Shown here: in pieces, positions 25,058-34,075 of the stretch
Numbering within the stretch: the stretch's first letter is position 1
Layout: every line of letters starts with the position of its first letter
Assembly: GCA_031274285.1 (NCBI GenBank)
Contig: JAISQJ010000166.1
Span: forward strand, 1 to 42,291
Reading direction: 5' to 3'
Length of the DNA: 42,291 nucleotides
From: Treponema sp.
Lineage (GTDB): Bacteria; Spirochaetota; Spirochaetia; Treponematales; Breznakiellaceae
Program-made: the position numbers and the translations under genes
The notes under the pieces: model-generated
What the model saw: the letters and a program-made list of their open reading frames with translations, nothing else
What the model was told of the DNA's origin: nothing
Databases searched by the model: none

Positions 25058-25093
25058 CCCCGGCGGCCCCGCCGGAAGGCGGGGCCGCCGGGG
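25058..25093. terminator. Bidirectional 16-bp perfect hairpin terminator
   Basis: Perfect 16-bp GC stem (25058-25073 with 25078-25093) closed by a GGAA tetraloop, between convergent genes (lipoprotein and malG-like). A T-rich stretch (TCTATTCTTT) follows on the plus strand. It probably ends both transcripts. Confidence 0.8.
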
Positions 25094-25094
25094 T

Positions 25095-25931
25095 CTATTC
25101 TTTAACCGCCGCGCCGCCCAGGGCGGTTACCAGCATCTTCTGGGTCACCATGAAGAAGATGACAAAGGGCACCGACACGATGACCGATCCCGCGGCAAAG
25201 TTGGTGAACTCGTTTTTCCGGTCGGTGACAAAGCTAAAGAGCCCCAGGGCCAGGGTTTGGTTCTCGCTGGAGCGCAGCACCATCTTGGGAAAGATAAAGT
25301 CCATCCAGGGGGAAGTAAAGCTGGAAATAGCAAGGAAGATAAGGATGGGCTTTATCACGGGCATGATGATCGTAAAGTAGATGCGGAGGTTGTTGGCCCC
25401 GTCGATGCGGGCGGCCTCGTCAAGGGAAACCGGGACCGTATCAACGTAGCTTTTTACCAGCCAGGTGTTGTAGGGGATGTTGCCGGCCAGGTACACCAGC
25501 ACCAGACCCCAGAGCCTGTCCAGGCCGCCGATGCGGTAGAGGATAACATAGATGGCGATCATCCCCACAAAGGAGGGGAATATTTGGAGTACCAGGAGGC
25601 TCATCATCATGCTTTTCTTAAAGGTGAAGTAGAAACGGGAAAACACATAGGCCCCCAGGGAGGCTGTCAGCACGGTGAGGAACGAGGTGGCAACCGCGAT
25701 GATCAGGGTATTGCGGAACCAAAGGCCGTAGTTGGTCTCCAGGAAAAGGTGGCGGAAATGTTCAAAGGTTATGCCCTTGGCAAAGGGGATAATCGACATA
25801 TCCGAGATCGAATTTCCCGGGGACACCGCGCCGCTTACCACATAAACCAGGGGGTAGAGCACAAAGAAGGCCACCGCCACCAGGAACACGGCCAAAATAG
25901 TTTTGTTGATGATACGGATCAGCATGCGCAT
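25095..25931 (-). CDS. Sugar ABC transporter permease, MalG-type
   Basis: Six membrane segments and the EAA loop EAARIDGANNLRIYFTIIMP identify a MalG-type inner-membrane permease (CUT1 family) that binds the ATPase subunit. The start at ATG 25931 (278 aa) follows GGGAGGG eight bases upstream; an upstream in-frame extension would overlap the malF-like gene and is rejected. It starts one base after the stop of the malF-like gene, so the two are translationally linked. Conserved pieces include NTLIIAVATSFLTVLTASLGAYVFSR near the N-terminus. No ATPase gene is nearby, so a shared MalK/MsiK-type ATPase elsewhere is likely. Confidence 0.93.
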   Translation of the reverse strand: MRMLIRIINKTILAVFLVAVAFFVLYPLVYVVSGAVSPGNSISDMSIIPFAKGITFEHFRHLFLETNYGLWFRNTLIIAVATSFLTVLTASLGAYVFSRFYFTFKKSMMMSLLVLQIFPSFVGMIAIYVILYRIGGLDRLWGLVLVYLAGNIPYNTWLVKSYVDTVPVSLDEAARIDGANNLRIYFTIIMPVIKPILIFLAISSFTSPWMDFIFPKMVLRSSENQTLALGLFSFVTDRKNEFTNFAAGSVIVSVPFVIFFMVTQKMLVTALGGAAVKE

Positions 25932-25932
25932 G

Positions 25933-27267
25933 TTATACCCTCCCTTCTTTGAAGGACCTGGTGCGCCTAAAGTTAAAGATGGCAAAAGGCGCCAGAACGA
26001 CGAAGATCATTACCGCCAGAACCGAAGCGTACTTGTAATCCATCAGGGTGATGGTAAGTTTGTAGATCCAGGTAACCAGAATGTCAGTCCCCGCGGCGCT
26101 GGTAGTAGTGCTGTCGGAAACAATGGGGCCGCCCCCGGTAAGGAAGAAGATGGCGCCAAAGTTATTTATGTTAAAGGTAAATGACATGATGATAAGGGGC
26201 ATGGTTTGGTAGAGGATCAGGGGCAGGGTGATTCGGGTAAAGGTTTGAACCTTGTTGGCCCCGTCTATGCTCGATGCCTCGTAAATATCCTTGGGAATTG
26301 CCGTCAGGGTGCCGGTCACCAGGAGCATGAAGTAGGGAACCCCGGCCCAAAAGTTTACCAGGACGCAGGTAAATTTGGCCAGCCACTGGCTGGAAAGCCA
26401 GGGAATAACGGTTCCCGGCCTGAGGATATGCAGGGCAATAAGGGTCTGGTTCACCGTGCCAAAGGAGCCATTCAGCAGGTTTTGCCAGACCAGCATGGAA
26501 ACCACCGCGGGCACCGCATAGGGCAGGATAAAGATCGTCCTGAAAAAGGGAATGACCTTTATCTTGCTTTCATGGAGCACCACCGCCAGGATGGTACCGC
26601 CGAAGTAACAGGTGGAAGTGGCCAGGGCGCCCCAAACCAGCGTCCACAGGGCAACCCGGCCCAGGGCCACGGTCCAGGTTTTTTCCCCGCCGAACATGGC
26701 GGCGAAATTTTGGCCGCCTACCCAGTCTATGGTGTTGTTAGGGGGTATGTGGTCGGGGGTGGAATAATTGGTAAAGGCCACCAGGACGGAGAATACCAGG
26801 GGCACGATGACAAAGAATACTATCATGAGTACCGCGGGGCTTAGGCCAAAAATGGGGAACGCCTTGTTGAGCAGTTCCCCAAAGGGATTTTTGCTCTGCG
26901 GCATTCTGCCGGTAATTTTATACTCGTCCCAGCCCTTAAGGGCGCTGCGTACCGTGATGAGGTAGAGGGCAAGGTAAATGCCAAGGACGGCCAGCATCAT
27001 GACCCCGTCGATGAGCATAAAGACCGAATTATCCCGCTGCCGTATGGGAAGATCGGGCTTTGGGTCTCCCAGGGTGATAAGATGAAACAGCACCGTAACT
27101 ACCCTGGGAGAAAGGATGATCATCACTATTTCGATAAGGGCCAGCAGTATACCTTTCAGGTACTGCTTGAGAAAGACAATATGAGCCAAACCCATGAAAA
27201 GAAGGGATGTGACGAGTACCTTGGAACGGACGCTATCCGCGTTATTTTTCATGTTGCTTTCCGGCAT
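25933..27267 (-). CDS. Sugar ABC transporter permease, MalF-type
   Basis: A 444-residue inner-membrane permease with an extra N-terminal hydrophobic hairpin and a MalF-like periplasmic loop (TPDHIPPNNTIDWVGGQNFA). The EAA motif is EASSIDGANKVQTFTRITLP. It forms the channel with the MalG-type protein. The start is ATG 27267 with AAGGCGG a few bases upstream. The next upstream gene on this strand is the binding protein; a terminator hairpin lies in the 99-base gap between them. The substrate is probably a malto-oligosaccharide or related oligosaccharide (family inference). Confidence 0.93.
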   Translation of the reverse strand: MPESNMKNNADSVRSKVLVTSLLFMGLAHIVFLKQYLKGILLALIEIVMIILSPRVVTVLFHLITLGDPKPDLPIRQRDNSVFMLIDGVMMLAVLGIYLALYLITVRSALKGWDEYKITGRMPQSKNPFGELLNKAFPIFGLSPAVLMIVFFVIVPLVFSVLVAFTNYSTPDHIPPNNTIDWVGGQNFAAMFGGEKTWTVALGRVALWTLVWGALATSTCYFGGTILAVVLHESKIKVIPFFRTIFILPYAVPAVVSMLVWQNLLNGSFGTVNQTLIALHILRPGTVIPWLSSQWLAKFTCVLVNFWAGVPYFMLLVTGTLTAIPKDIYEASSIDGANKVQTFTRITLPLILYQTMPLIIMSFTFNINNFGAIFFLTGGGPIVSDSTTTSAAGTDILVTWIYKLTITLMDYKYASVLAVMIFVVLAPFAIFNFRRTRSFKEGRV

Positions 27268-27330
27268 GGTCTACCGCCTTTTGGCATGAAGGGTAAGGGG
27301 CGTCTACGGGCCCCATAGGCGCCTCCGCAT

Positions 27331-27359
27331 AAAAAAGGGCTGTCCGCCCCGGACAGCCC
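27331..27359 (-). terminator. Rho-independent terminator between binding-protein and permease genes
   Basis: On the minus strand GGGCTGTCC, a five-base loop and GGACAGCCC (27359 to 27337) are followed by six T (27336-27331). It starts eight bases after the binding-protein stop codon. Partial read-through would let the permeases be made at lower level than the binding protein, as is common for such operons. Confidence 0.85.
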
Positions 27360-27366
27360 CGCATTT

Positions 27367-28560
27367 TTAATTGGTTGCAACTATTACGGCGTTGCACGCA
27401 TCAAGTTCTTTCTTGACATCCGCACCGTTCCAGATATTTGCGCTTGCCGCATTCATGGCGTCCCAGAATTTTGCCATGGGCGGAATGGAGGGCATGGGGA
27501 AGGCGTATTTAAGCTGTTCCACAAAGCCTCCTGCATAGGGGTTCTGGGTGGGGGTGTCAATGGCCGGCAGGGTATTGGTGATATTTGCCCGGAGCTGCTG
27601 CATCTCCGGTGTTAACAGGAAAGCGCCGAATTCGTTGGCCTCGTCACTGTGATCCGAATAGGCCGAGACGAACATCACCCTGGTGCCGGAGAAGGATGCG
27701 GCGGGGGTGGTTTCCCCCGGCAGGCTGGGCAGGGGGGCAATCCCAATATCAAGGCCCGCATTCACAAAGTTCATCACATTCCAGGGGCCGGAGATATGCA
27801 TGGCCGCGCTGCCGGACTGGAACGCGCCGTCCGCCGCCGATGTGTTGATATCCGCGGCCGGTATGTTCATGACCTGGCGGATGCTCTGGAAGAGCTGCAT
27901 GCCCGCAACTGCGGACGGGGAATTCAGGTTGGTGTTTCTGGTATCCGTGCCGTCGGGGCCGAAGAGCCGGTTCCCGCCGCCGGTGGTAAAGAGGATACTG
28001 TAATACGCATTCCCCACATCCATCACAAAGCCGTACTTGCCGGGAACCTTAAAGTCCCTGATATAGGCAACCATGGCGTCCCAGGTTTTGGGCACTTCAT
28101 TTTCTTTGATCAAGGCCTTGTTGTAAAACAGGGCATAGGTCTCCGCGGATACGGGGTAGCCGTACTGCTTGCCGTTATAGGTGACGGCGGTACGGCAGGC
28201 CCCCAGGAGCGCACCGCTGATGGATTCGGGGTTGGAGGTGGGAAGGATGTGGCCGTTGGTCACCAGTTCCCCCAGCCGGTCATGGGGGGCCGCAAAAAGG
28301 TCGGGACCCACCCCGGCGGGACCGTCCAGGGCGATCTGGTTAACCGAATCCCCCAGTTCCACGTTGACGAACTTTATCGTCACATTGGGGTGCAGCTTGG
28401 TGTAGGCTTCCCCTGCCTGCTTGATGAACTCATCGGGCCCGTTGGTGGATTCCCAAACGGTCAGTTCGACCTTCGCCGCCCCGGAGGCATCGTCTTTCTT
28501 ACAACCGGCAATCCATAGCGCCGTCACCGCAAGAACCAGCGCAAGAATCTTTTTAAGCAT
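27367..28560 (-). CDS. Sugar-binding lipoprotein, MalE-type
   Basis: This 397-residue lipoprotein has the lipobox IAGC (Cys20), followed by KKDDASGAAKVELTVWES, the standard entry into a family 1 solute-binding protein. Later motifs fit maltose-binding proteins: GPDLFAAPHDRLGELV, YPVSAETYALFYNKALI, FQSGSAAMHISGPWNV. It captures a sugar, probably malto-oligosaccharides, and delivers it to the MalF/MalG-type permeases. The start ATG 28560 follows AAGGAG ten bases upstream. An extended -10 promoter lies about 50 bases before it. Confidence 0.93.
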   Translation of the reverse strand: MLKKILALVLAVTALWIAGCKKDDASGAAKVELTVWESTNGPDEFIKQAGEAYTKLHPNVTIKFVNVELGDSVNQIALDGPAGVGPDLFAAPHDRLGELVTNGHILPTSNPESISGALLGACRTAVTYNGKQYGYPVSAETYALFYNKALIKENEVPKTWDAMVAYIRDFKVPGKYGFVMDVGNAYYSILFTTGGGNRLFGPDGTDTRNTNLNSPSAVAGMQLFQSIRQVMNIPAADINTSAADGAFQSGSAAMHISGPWNVMNFVNAGLDIGIAPLPSLPGETTPAASFSGTRVMFVSAYSDHSDEANEFGAFLLTPEMQQLRANITNTLPAIDTPTQNPYAGGFVEQLKYAFPMPSIPPMAKFWDAMNAASANIWNGADVKKELDACNAVIVATN

Positions 28561-28605
28561 GTTTTGCTTCTCCTTATGAATGAAAGGTAAAATCAGAATA
28601 ATAGT

Positions 28606-28614
28606 ATTATAACA
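28606..28614 (-). promoter_or_regulatory. Extended -10 promoter element for the sugar importer
   Basis: On the minus strand TGTTATAAT (28614-28606) is a perfect extended -10 box, in an AT-rich region 46 bases before the MalE-type ATG. No good -35 is seen at 16-18 bases, so an activator may be needed. The gap to 28691 holds nothing else I can name. Confidence 0.55.
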
Positions 28615-28691
28615 TCATTTCATACAAAAGATTGTTAAAACAGCGAAATATTTGCAGTTTTACCGTAAAAACCCCAGCCCCCGGCGGGAGC

Positions 28692-29111
28692 CTACTTTTT
28701 CACGGTAGTGAAGCCGTTGCCGATCATTTCCGCGATGGGCACGCCCAGATCGTCGGTCACGCTGATCCGGTAGACCGACATGCTCCTTCCCCTGGAGAGG
28801 CATACCGACCGGGCGATGAGCCGCTTTCCCCTGCTGCTCTTGAGGTAGGAGATGCTGCAGGACTGGCCCACGGTCATTCCCAGGTCCGCGCCGCAGACCA
28901 GGTCCAGGTTCGAGTGCACCGCGAAGGCCAAATCCGCCAGGGTAAAAATGGCCCCCCCCTGGACCGCGCCGCCGGCGTTTCGGTGGATACCGGCAATCTC
29001 CATGCTGCATTCCACCAGGTCTTCCCGCACCGAATCGATGGTTACCCCCGCGGCCGCGGCCCAGCGGTCGGCGGAAAAAAAAGATCGAAATTTCTCCAGA
29101 TCAATGTCCAT
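28692..29111 (-). CDS. Hotdog-fold thioesterase, PaaI type
   Basis: The start is ATG 29111 (139 aa) with AAGGGGG six bases upstream; a longer in-frame start at 29135 lacks one. The signature NAGGAVQGGAIFTLADLAFA is that of PaaI/YdiI-type hotdog thioesterases (usual form HxxGxxxGGxxxxLxDxA). It would hydrolyse an acyl- or aryl-CoA in the cytoplasm; substrate unknown. It is divergent from rpoN, with 60 bases between the start codons. Confidence 0.88.
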   Translation of the reverse strand: MDIDLEKFRSFFSADRWAAAAGVTIDSVREDLVECSMEIAGIHRNAGGAVQGGAIFTLADLAFAVHSNLDLVCGADLGMTVGQSCSISYLKSSRGKRLIARSVCLSRGRSMSVYRISVTDDLGVPIAEMIGNGFTTVKK

Positions 29112-29171
29112 GGAACCCCCTTGCCAAATTAACATGGCGCAATTGGTCCGTCAATGTTACAATGATCTATC

Positions 29172-30527
29172 GTGCAGTTGCGGCCGGCTCTCATCCAGGA
29201 ACAGCGTCTAAAGTTTAGCCCCCAGCTCATCCAGGCGGTAAGGCTGATGGAACTGCCCCTCTTGGACCTGCGGGGCCGGATTCAGGAGGAGCTTGAGCAG
29301 AATCCGGCGCTGGAACTGGTGGAAGACAAGTCCACGGTATCCATAGAGGAGGAGATCGGCCCCCCCAGGGAGGAGGAGGAGTATTTCGAGACCTCCTCGG
29401 ATCCGGGCTTTAGCCACCGCCGGGGGATGGAAGCTTCGGATGAGCGGCAGCGTTTCATCGAGGGGGTCCTTACCCGGCCGGAAACCCTCCAGGAGCATCT
29501 CCTCTGGCAGCTTCACCTTGAGCCCATTGACGGGGAACTGTACGGCGTCTGCGAAACCCTGGTCCGAAACCTGGACGCCGACGGATTCTACAAGGAGCCG
29601 GTGGAGGCCCTCTTTAAGGATCCGCCCCCCCGTCTTGACCAGGCCATAGGCCTGGTCCGCTCCCTGGAGCCCCAGGGAACCTGCTGTTCCGGCTATCTGG
29701 AGTCCCTGCGGGTGCAGATCGGCCTTTTGCCCGACGCCCCCCCCGGCATTGAGGAGCTGCTTGAACATCTGGAAGCCCTGGATAAGGGGAAAACCGCGGA
29801 GATCGCCAAGAAGCTTGGCCGGACCGAGGAAGATCTGGGCCTCTATTTGAACCGCATCCGGGAGCTTTCCCCCTTTCCGGGCCGCCAGTTCGCCTCCGAA
29901 GAGGTCCGCTATGTGATCCCCGATGTCCAGGTCCTCCGCCGGGAGGGAGAACTGGTCATCGTCCTGAACGAGGAGGAGATTCCGGTGCTGGGGATAAACC
30001 AGTATTTCCGCAGGCTTGCGGGCAAGGGCGGCGGGGGCGGCAAGGATGCCCGGGAATTTGTCAGAAAAAACATCCAGGAGGCCCGGGTCTTCATCGGTTC
30101 GATCAATTTCCGAAATCAGACCCTGCTGAAGGTTTCCCAGGCGGTAACCATTTTCCAGCGGGACTTTTTCTTCCGGGGCCCCAAATACCTGGCCCCCCTT
30201 ACCCTGCGGGACATAGCCCAGGAACTGGATATCACCGAGGCCACCGTGTCCCGGACGGCCCGGGGTAAATACATGCAGACCGAATGGGGTATCTTTGAAA
30301 TCCGCCACTTCTTTACCAATTCCATCAGCGGCATCGGTTCGGGGGGGTCTCAACATTCCAAGGGGGGCGTTAAGGAAGTAATTAGGGAAATCATCAATTT
30401 CGGCGAAGGGAAGCTTACGGACCAAAAGATTGTGGAACTTCTGGCGAAACGGGGCATCCCTCTGGCCCGGCGGACTGTGGCCAAGTACAGGAATGAACTG
30501 GACCTGGGCTCCTCATATCAGCGTTGA
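29172..30527 (+). CDS. rpoN: RNA polymerase sigma-54 factor RpoN
   Basis: The 451-residue protein begins MQLRPALIQEQRLKFSPQLI with LEQNPALEL, the activator-responsive region I. The central core-binding domain follows, then the helix-turn-helix region (LRDIAQELDITEATVSRTAR) and, at residues 432-440, the RpoN box ARRTVAKYR that reads the -24 promoter element. It directs RNA polymerase to -24/-12 promoters with enhancer-binding activators. The start is GTG 29172, fixed by the family N-terminus; no clear ribosome site is seen. hpf follows 49 bases on, an arrangement also known from proteobacteria. Confidence 0.96.
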   Translation: MQLRPALIQEQRLKFSPQLIQAVRLMELPLLDLRGRIQEELEQNPALELVEDKSTVSIEEEIGPPREEEEYFETSSDPGFSHRRGMEASDERQRFIEGVLTRPETLQEHLLWQLHLEPIDGELYGVCETLVRNLDADGFYKEPVEALFKDPPPRLDQAIGLVRSLEPQGTCCSGYLESLRVQIGLLPDAPPGIEELLEHLEALDKGKTAEIAKKLGRTEEDLGLYLNRIRELSPFPGRQFASEEVRYVIPDVQVLRREGELVIVLNEEEIPVLGINQYFRRLAGKGGGGGKDAREFVRKNIQEARVFIGSINFRNQTLLKVSQAVTIFQRDFFFRGPKYLAPLTLRDIAQELDITEATVSRTARGKYMQTEWGIFEIRHFFTNSISGIGSGGSQHSKGGVKEVIREIINFGEGKLTDQKIVELLAKRGIPLARRTVAKYRNELDLGSSYQR

Positions 30528-30576
30528 GCTACCCGGAGTATCCGGTCTGTGCTATCATGTAACCCAGGAGGCTGCC

Positions 30577-30867
30577 ATGAATACCGATGTTAAGGCCGTA
30601 CATTTCACCCTTAAAGATGAAACCAGGGAATACCTGGACCGGAAGATTGCCCGGATTCACAATGCGGAAAACATGATCGTGGATCTGCTTATCACCCTGA
30701 CCCATGATAAGGATTATCAGGCGGAGGCGAAGGTGAATTTCCGCTGGGGTGTTTCTATCCATGTCAAGGAACATGACTTTAGCATCAACCCGGCGATTGA
30801 CAAGCTTATGGATGTACTGGATCAGAAGATCACCAAGGAAAAAGAGAAGGTTAAAGAAAAGAGATAG
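30577..30867 (+). CDS. hpf: Short ribosome hibernation-promoting factor
   Basis: The start is ATG 30577, with AGGAGG seven bases upstream (96 aa). The sequence fits the HPF/RaiA (S30AE) fold: FTLKDETREYLDRKIARI, then VDLLITLTHDKDYQAEAKVN, VSIHVKEHDFSINPAIDKLM, and a Lys-rich tail. It binds the decoding centre of the 30S subunit in slow growth. It is the short form without the dimerising C-terminal domain. Linkage to rpoN suggests common transcription. Confidence 0.92.
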   Translation: MNTDVKAVHFTLKDETREYLDRKIARIHNAENMIVDLLITLTHDKDYQAEAKVNFRWGVSIHVKEHDFSINPAIDKLMDVLDQKITKEKEKVKEKR

Positions 30868-30908
30868 AACCGAAGCCCGCGTAAGGCAGCGGATTTTAAG
30901 GAGGAACG

Positions 30909-31802
30909 ATGAATCTTTTTTTTATGACAGCCGATCAGGTTGTCCAGATGACCCCTCAATGGAAGGGGGAGCGGTTGGAAGATGGGCGGCCCAAGGTGCC
31001 GGAATCAATTCTGGAACGGATGCGCCATCTGACCCTGGAAGAAGCGTGGATGCACGCGTGGCGGTTGAAATGGGACTTTCAGACCGAAGCCGACTTTAAG
31101 ACTACCCATTCCACCGATAAGCCCCTGGTTGGACGGGCCCTTACGATAGAGTGCGTCCCCTGGCGGGAAGACTTGGACCTTTACTGCAAGGAAGAGTCCA
31201 GGGGTTTTGGCTTTATAGGTGAGGTGGGCAAGAACGATTACAATAAAGAAGCCGTCGGCCGCCTGCAAAAAGACGATGTCATGGTGGTGGATTTCTTCGA
31301 CAAGGTCCGCTACGGTACCTTCTTTGGGGGCAACCTCTCCACCGCGGTGGCCAACCGGACCCAGGGCGGCGGCGCGGTGATCTGGGGGGGCATCCGGGAC
31401 ATCGACCAGGTAATCAAGATTCCCAACCTGCAGATCTACTACCGGGGCACCCATCCCACCCCCATCCGGGACTATGTGATGACCGGCTACAACCGGCCCA
31501 CCCGTATCGGGGAGGCCACCTGCATGCCCGGGGACATTGTGTTCGGCAGCGCCGGGGGCGTTTGCTTTGTGCCGGCCCAGTTTGCCGAGCAGGCGGTGGA
31601 TGCGGCGGAAAAATCCCATGTCATTGATATCTTTGGGTTCCAGCGCCTCAAGGAGCGGAAGTATACCGCCTCGGAAATAGACCAGAGCCCCTGGCCCAGA
31701 CCCATCTGGGAGGATTTCCTGGCCTGGTTCAAGAAGGACGCCGAAGCCCAAAACTATGGCTACCTGAATTGGGACGACGACCCCCGCAGCGGCGCTACCT
31801 AA
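30909..31802 (+). CDS. RraA-like / HMG-aldolase family protein
   Basis: A 297-residue protein with a strong ribosome site (AAGGAGG). The RraA-like core is visible: VMVVDFFDKVRYGTFFGGNL, AVIWGGIRDIDQV, the metal/substrate site GTHPTPIRDYVMTGYNRP, and MPGDIVFGSAGGVCFVP. Family members include aldolases/decarboxylases of pyruvate-derived acids and the RNase E regulator RraA; this one is longer than RraA at both ends, so an enzyme role is more likely. The substrate is unknown. It lies between hpf and lgt on the same strand. Confidence 0.85.
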   Translation: MNLFFMTADQVVQMTPQWKGERLEDGRPKVPESILERMRHLTLEEAWMHAWRLKWDFQTEADFKTTHSTDKPLVGRALTIECVPWREDLDLYCKEESRGFGFIGEVGKNDYNKEAVGRLQKDDVMVVDFFDKVRYGTFFGGNLSTAVANRTQGGGAVIWGGIRDIDQVIKIPNLQIYYRGTHPTPIRDYVMTGYNRPTRIGEATCMPGDIVFGSAGGVCFVPAQFAEQAVDAAEKSHVIDIFGFQRLKERKYTASEIDQSPWPRPIWEDFLAWFKKDAEAQNYGYLNWDDDPRSGAT

Positions 31803-31870
31803 AGGCTGGGGCCAGGCGGCCTGCAAGGGAGACCAGGCGACAACGGCCGGCCGATGTGCTACCATAGGCC

Positions 31871-32917
31871 ATGCCTTTAGCCATACCCTTTCCCCCCTGG
31901 CTCAAGCCCGAAGTTATCCCCGGTCTTCCCATCCGCTGGTATGGGGTGATGTACATCGCGGCCTTTGGGGTTGCCTTCCTCCTCTACCGCCGGCAGGTGC
32001 GGGAGCGGCGTTTCCCCATGACCGACGACGATCTCTCCGGCATGTTTTTTTATTGCATCCTCTGCCTGCTCCTGGGAGCCCGGATCTTCTCCACCCTGGT
32101 CTACGAAACCGACGACTACTACCGCCGCCAGCCCTGGCTGATTTTTTGGCCCTTCCGCGACGGCCGCTTTACCGGCCTTATGGGTATGAGCTACCACGGC
32201 GGGGCCATCGGCGGCACCTTCGGCATCATCTCCTATGCCCTGTACAAGCATTTCGACCCACGGGAGATCGGCGATATGTACGCCGGCAGTATCCCCCTGG
32301 GCTACACCTTTGGCAGGCTGGGTAACTTTATCAATGGGGAACTCTACGGTCGGGTAACCGCGGGCCCCCTGGGGATGATCTTCCCCCAGGCCAAAGCCTA
32401 CCCTGCCCGGGAAAGCTGGGTGCAGGAGATAGCGGCAAAGGCCGGAATCCCCGTGACAGGGGAAATGGTTAACCTGCCCCGCCACCCCTCCCAGCTCTAT
32501 GAGGCCCTTTTCGAGGGAGTCCTGGCCTGGGCTATCACCTGGGCGATCCGCAACCGGAAGCCCTACAAGGGTTTCCTCTTTGGCATCTATTTTGTCATCT
32601 ACGGTATTATGCGGGTCTTTGTGGAATACTTCCGGGAGCCCGATGAACATCTGGGCTACCGCATTGAGTTCGTTAAGAGCGTCCTGCCCCCGGCGGCCAG
32701 CCACCCGCTCCTCAGCTTTTCCACCGGCCAGCTCCTCTCCTTCCTGGAGATAGCCCTTGCCCTGGTCTGGCTGATCATTGCCGCCCGGCTCCCCGACCGG
32801 GAACCCATCCGGCTCTACCCCGAAACTCCGGCGCCCGGTCCCAAAGAGGCGCCCGGCCCCAAGGGGGACGGGGGAGCCCGGAACGCCCGCCGCAAACTGC
32901 GGAGGAAACTGCGCTAA
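31871..32917 (+). CDS. lgt: Prolipoprotein diacylglyceryl transferase
   Basis: Lgt transfers diacylglycerol from phosphatidylglycerol to the lipobox cysteine of prolipoproteins in the inner membrane. The 348-residue protein has about seven membrane segments, the conserved YHGGAIGG, the signature GRLGNFINGELYGRVT and HPSQLYEALFEGVL. The C-terminus carries an extra Pro/Lys/Arg-rich tail. It serves the several lipoproteins of this window (LysM protein, giant-protein partner, sugar-binding protein). It is convergent with the chromate transporter genes, 34 bases apart, with no evident hairpin between. Confidence 0.96.
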   Translation: MPLAIPFPPWLKPEVIPGLPIRWYGVMYIAAFGVAFLLYRRQVRERRFPMTDDDLSGMFFYCILCLLLGARIFSTLVYETDDYYRRQPWLIFWPFRDGRFTGLMGMSYHGGAIGGTFGIISYALYKHFDPREIGDMYAGSIPLGYTFGRLGNFINGELYGRVTAGPLGMIFPQAKAYPARESWVQEIAAKAGIPVTGEMVNLPRHPSQLYEALFEGVLAWAITWAIRNRKPYKGFLFGIYFVIYGIMRVFVEYFREPDEHLGYRIEFVKSVLPPAASHPLLSFSTGQLLSFLEIALALVWLIIAARLPDREPIRLYPETPAPGPKEAPGPKGDGGARNARRKLRRKLR

Positions 32918-32951
32918 TCGCACAGGGTTTTGGACGCCCGTGTCATTCGAT

Positions 32952-33503
32952 TCATAGGCCCAGCAGGAGTCCTACCAGGCCCGCGCCGGCAATGTAGAAC
33001 ACGGGGTGCCTTTCGAAGCGGGCCACCAGAAAAAAGAGGATGCAGAAGAGAATCAGCTCCCTGGGACGCAGAACCTCGTACCAGAGCCGCCATGCGGGGT
33101 TGTAGAGGGACACGGTGATGGCCGCCACGGCCGCAGCGGAAAGGAGCCCCGCGCCCGCAGGCCTAAAGCCGGCAAAGAGGGCGGCCACCACCTTGCTTTC
33201 CTTGAAGGCGGCCAGGACCCTGGCGATGATCACAATGATGATGATCGAAGGGCTTATCAACCCCAGGGAGGCCGTCAAGGCCCCCGGAATCCCCGCGATG
33301 CGGAAGCCGGCGTAGGTTGAAAGGTTAACCCCGATGGCCCCCGGCAGGGACTGGGCCACGGCCATCATGTTCCCCACATCTTCCCGGCTAAATAGCTGGT
33401 AGGTATCCGCCAGTTCGTAGAGGAAGGGCAGGGTGGCGTAACCTCCGCCGATGGAAAAGAGCCCGATTCTGAAGAATTGGCCAAAGAGGAGGAGGAGATT
33501 CAC
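32952..33503 (-). CDS. Chromate transporter family protein, second half-subunit
   Basis: This 183-residue inner-membrane protein is a single CHR domain. Near the N-terminus it has GGGYATLPFLYELADTYQLF, then AVAQSLPGAIGVNLSTYAGF, the conserved core of ChrA-type proteins. It starts at GTG 33503, overlapping the stop of the preceding gene by four bases (GTGA), so the two half-size proteins are made together and probably pair to form one transporter. Chromate or another oxyanion is the family substrate; the real one here is unknown. Confidence 0.9.
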   Translation of the reverse strand: MNLLLLFGQFFRIGLFSIGGGYATLPFLYELADTYQLFSREDVGNMMAVAQSLPGAIGVNLSTYAGFRIAGIPGALTASLGLISPSIIIIVIIARVLAAFKESKVVAALFAGFRPAGAGLLSAAAVAAITVSLYNPAWRLWYEVLRPRELILFCILFFLVARFERHPVFYIAGAGLVGLLLGL

Positions 33504-34075
33504 CCGGCGTCCCCCTTAGACCCGCCGGGGGCCTGTTCCCCGGGCCCGGAAGGCCGAAAAATCAGGAGCCCCAGGAGCCCCGCGGCGATAACCAACAGCA
33601 TGGGGGATACGCTCCACACCGCCGAGAGGGCAAAGGCGATAAGGTACAGGATCAGGGTCTTCTTGCTCTTAAAGACCCCTTTTACCAGCTTTATGGCCGT
33701 GTTCAGGATGAGGGCGCAGACCGCCACCCGGACTCCCGCAAAGGCGTGCCTAAGGGCCGGAAGATCCGCAAAATTGGCAAGGAAGACGGCTATCGCCGTG
33801 ATAAAGCCCAGGCCCGGCAGCACAAAGCCCAGAGTCGCCAGGACGCCCCCCAGGATTCCCCCGCGCTTGTACCCCACAAAGGTGGAAAGGTTCACCGCAA
33901 TGATGCCGGGGGTGATCTGGGCGATGGTGTAGTAGTTCATCACCTCGTCCATGGTGATCCAGCCCTTCTTGTTGATAAGCTCCCGTTCCACCACGGGGAT
34001 CATGGCGTAACCGCCGCCAAAGGTAAGGACCCCAAGCCTGAGGAAGGCCGTAAAAAGTTCAACAAAATTTTTCAA
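33500..34075 (-). CDS. Chromate transporter family protein, first half-subunit
   Basis: A 191-residue single-CHR-domain membrane protein with GGGYAMIPVVERELINKKGW and TIAQITPGIIAVNLSTFVGY, the same motifs as its neighbour but clearly diverged from it. It starts at TTG 34075, overlapping the aspS stop by four bases (TTGA), and its own stop overlaps the next start in the same way. The three genes therefore form a tightly coupled operon. Confidence 0.9.
   Translation of the reverse strand: MKNFVELFTAFLRLGVLTFGGGYAMIPVVERELINKKGWITMDEVMNYYTIAQITPGIIAVNLSTFVGYKRGGILGGVLATLGFVLPGLGFITAIAVFLANFADLPALRHAFAGVRVAVCALILNTAIKLVKGVFKSKKTLILYLIAFALSAVWSVSPMLLVIAAGLLGLLIFRPSGPGEQAPGGSKGDAG

Noticed and set aside
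31877-32923. 348-codon open frame opposite lgt (and a similar one opposite the RraA-like gene at 31005-31865)
   Set aside because: Lgt and the RraA-like protein carry clear family motifs; the antisense frames have none and no ribosome sites.
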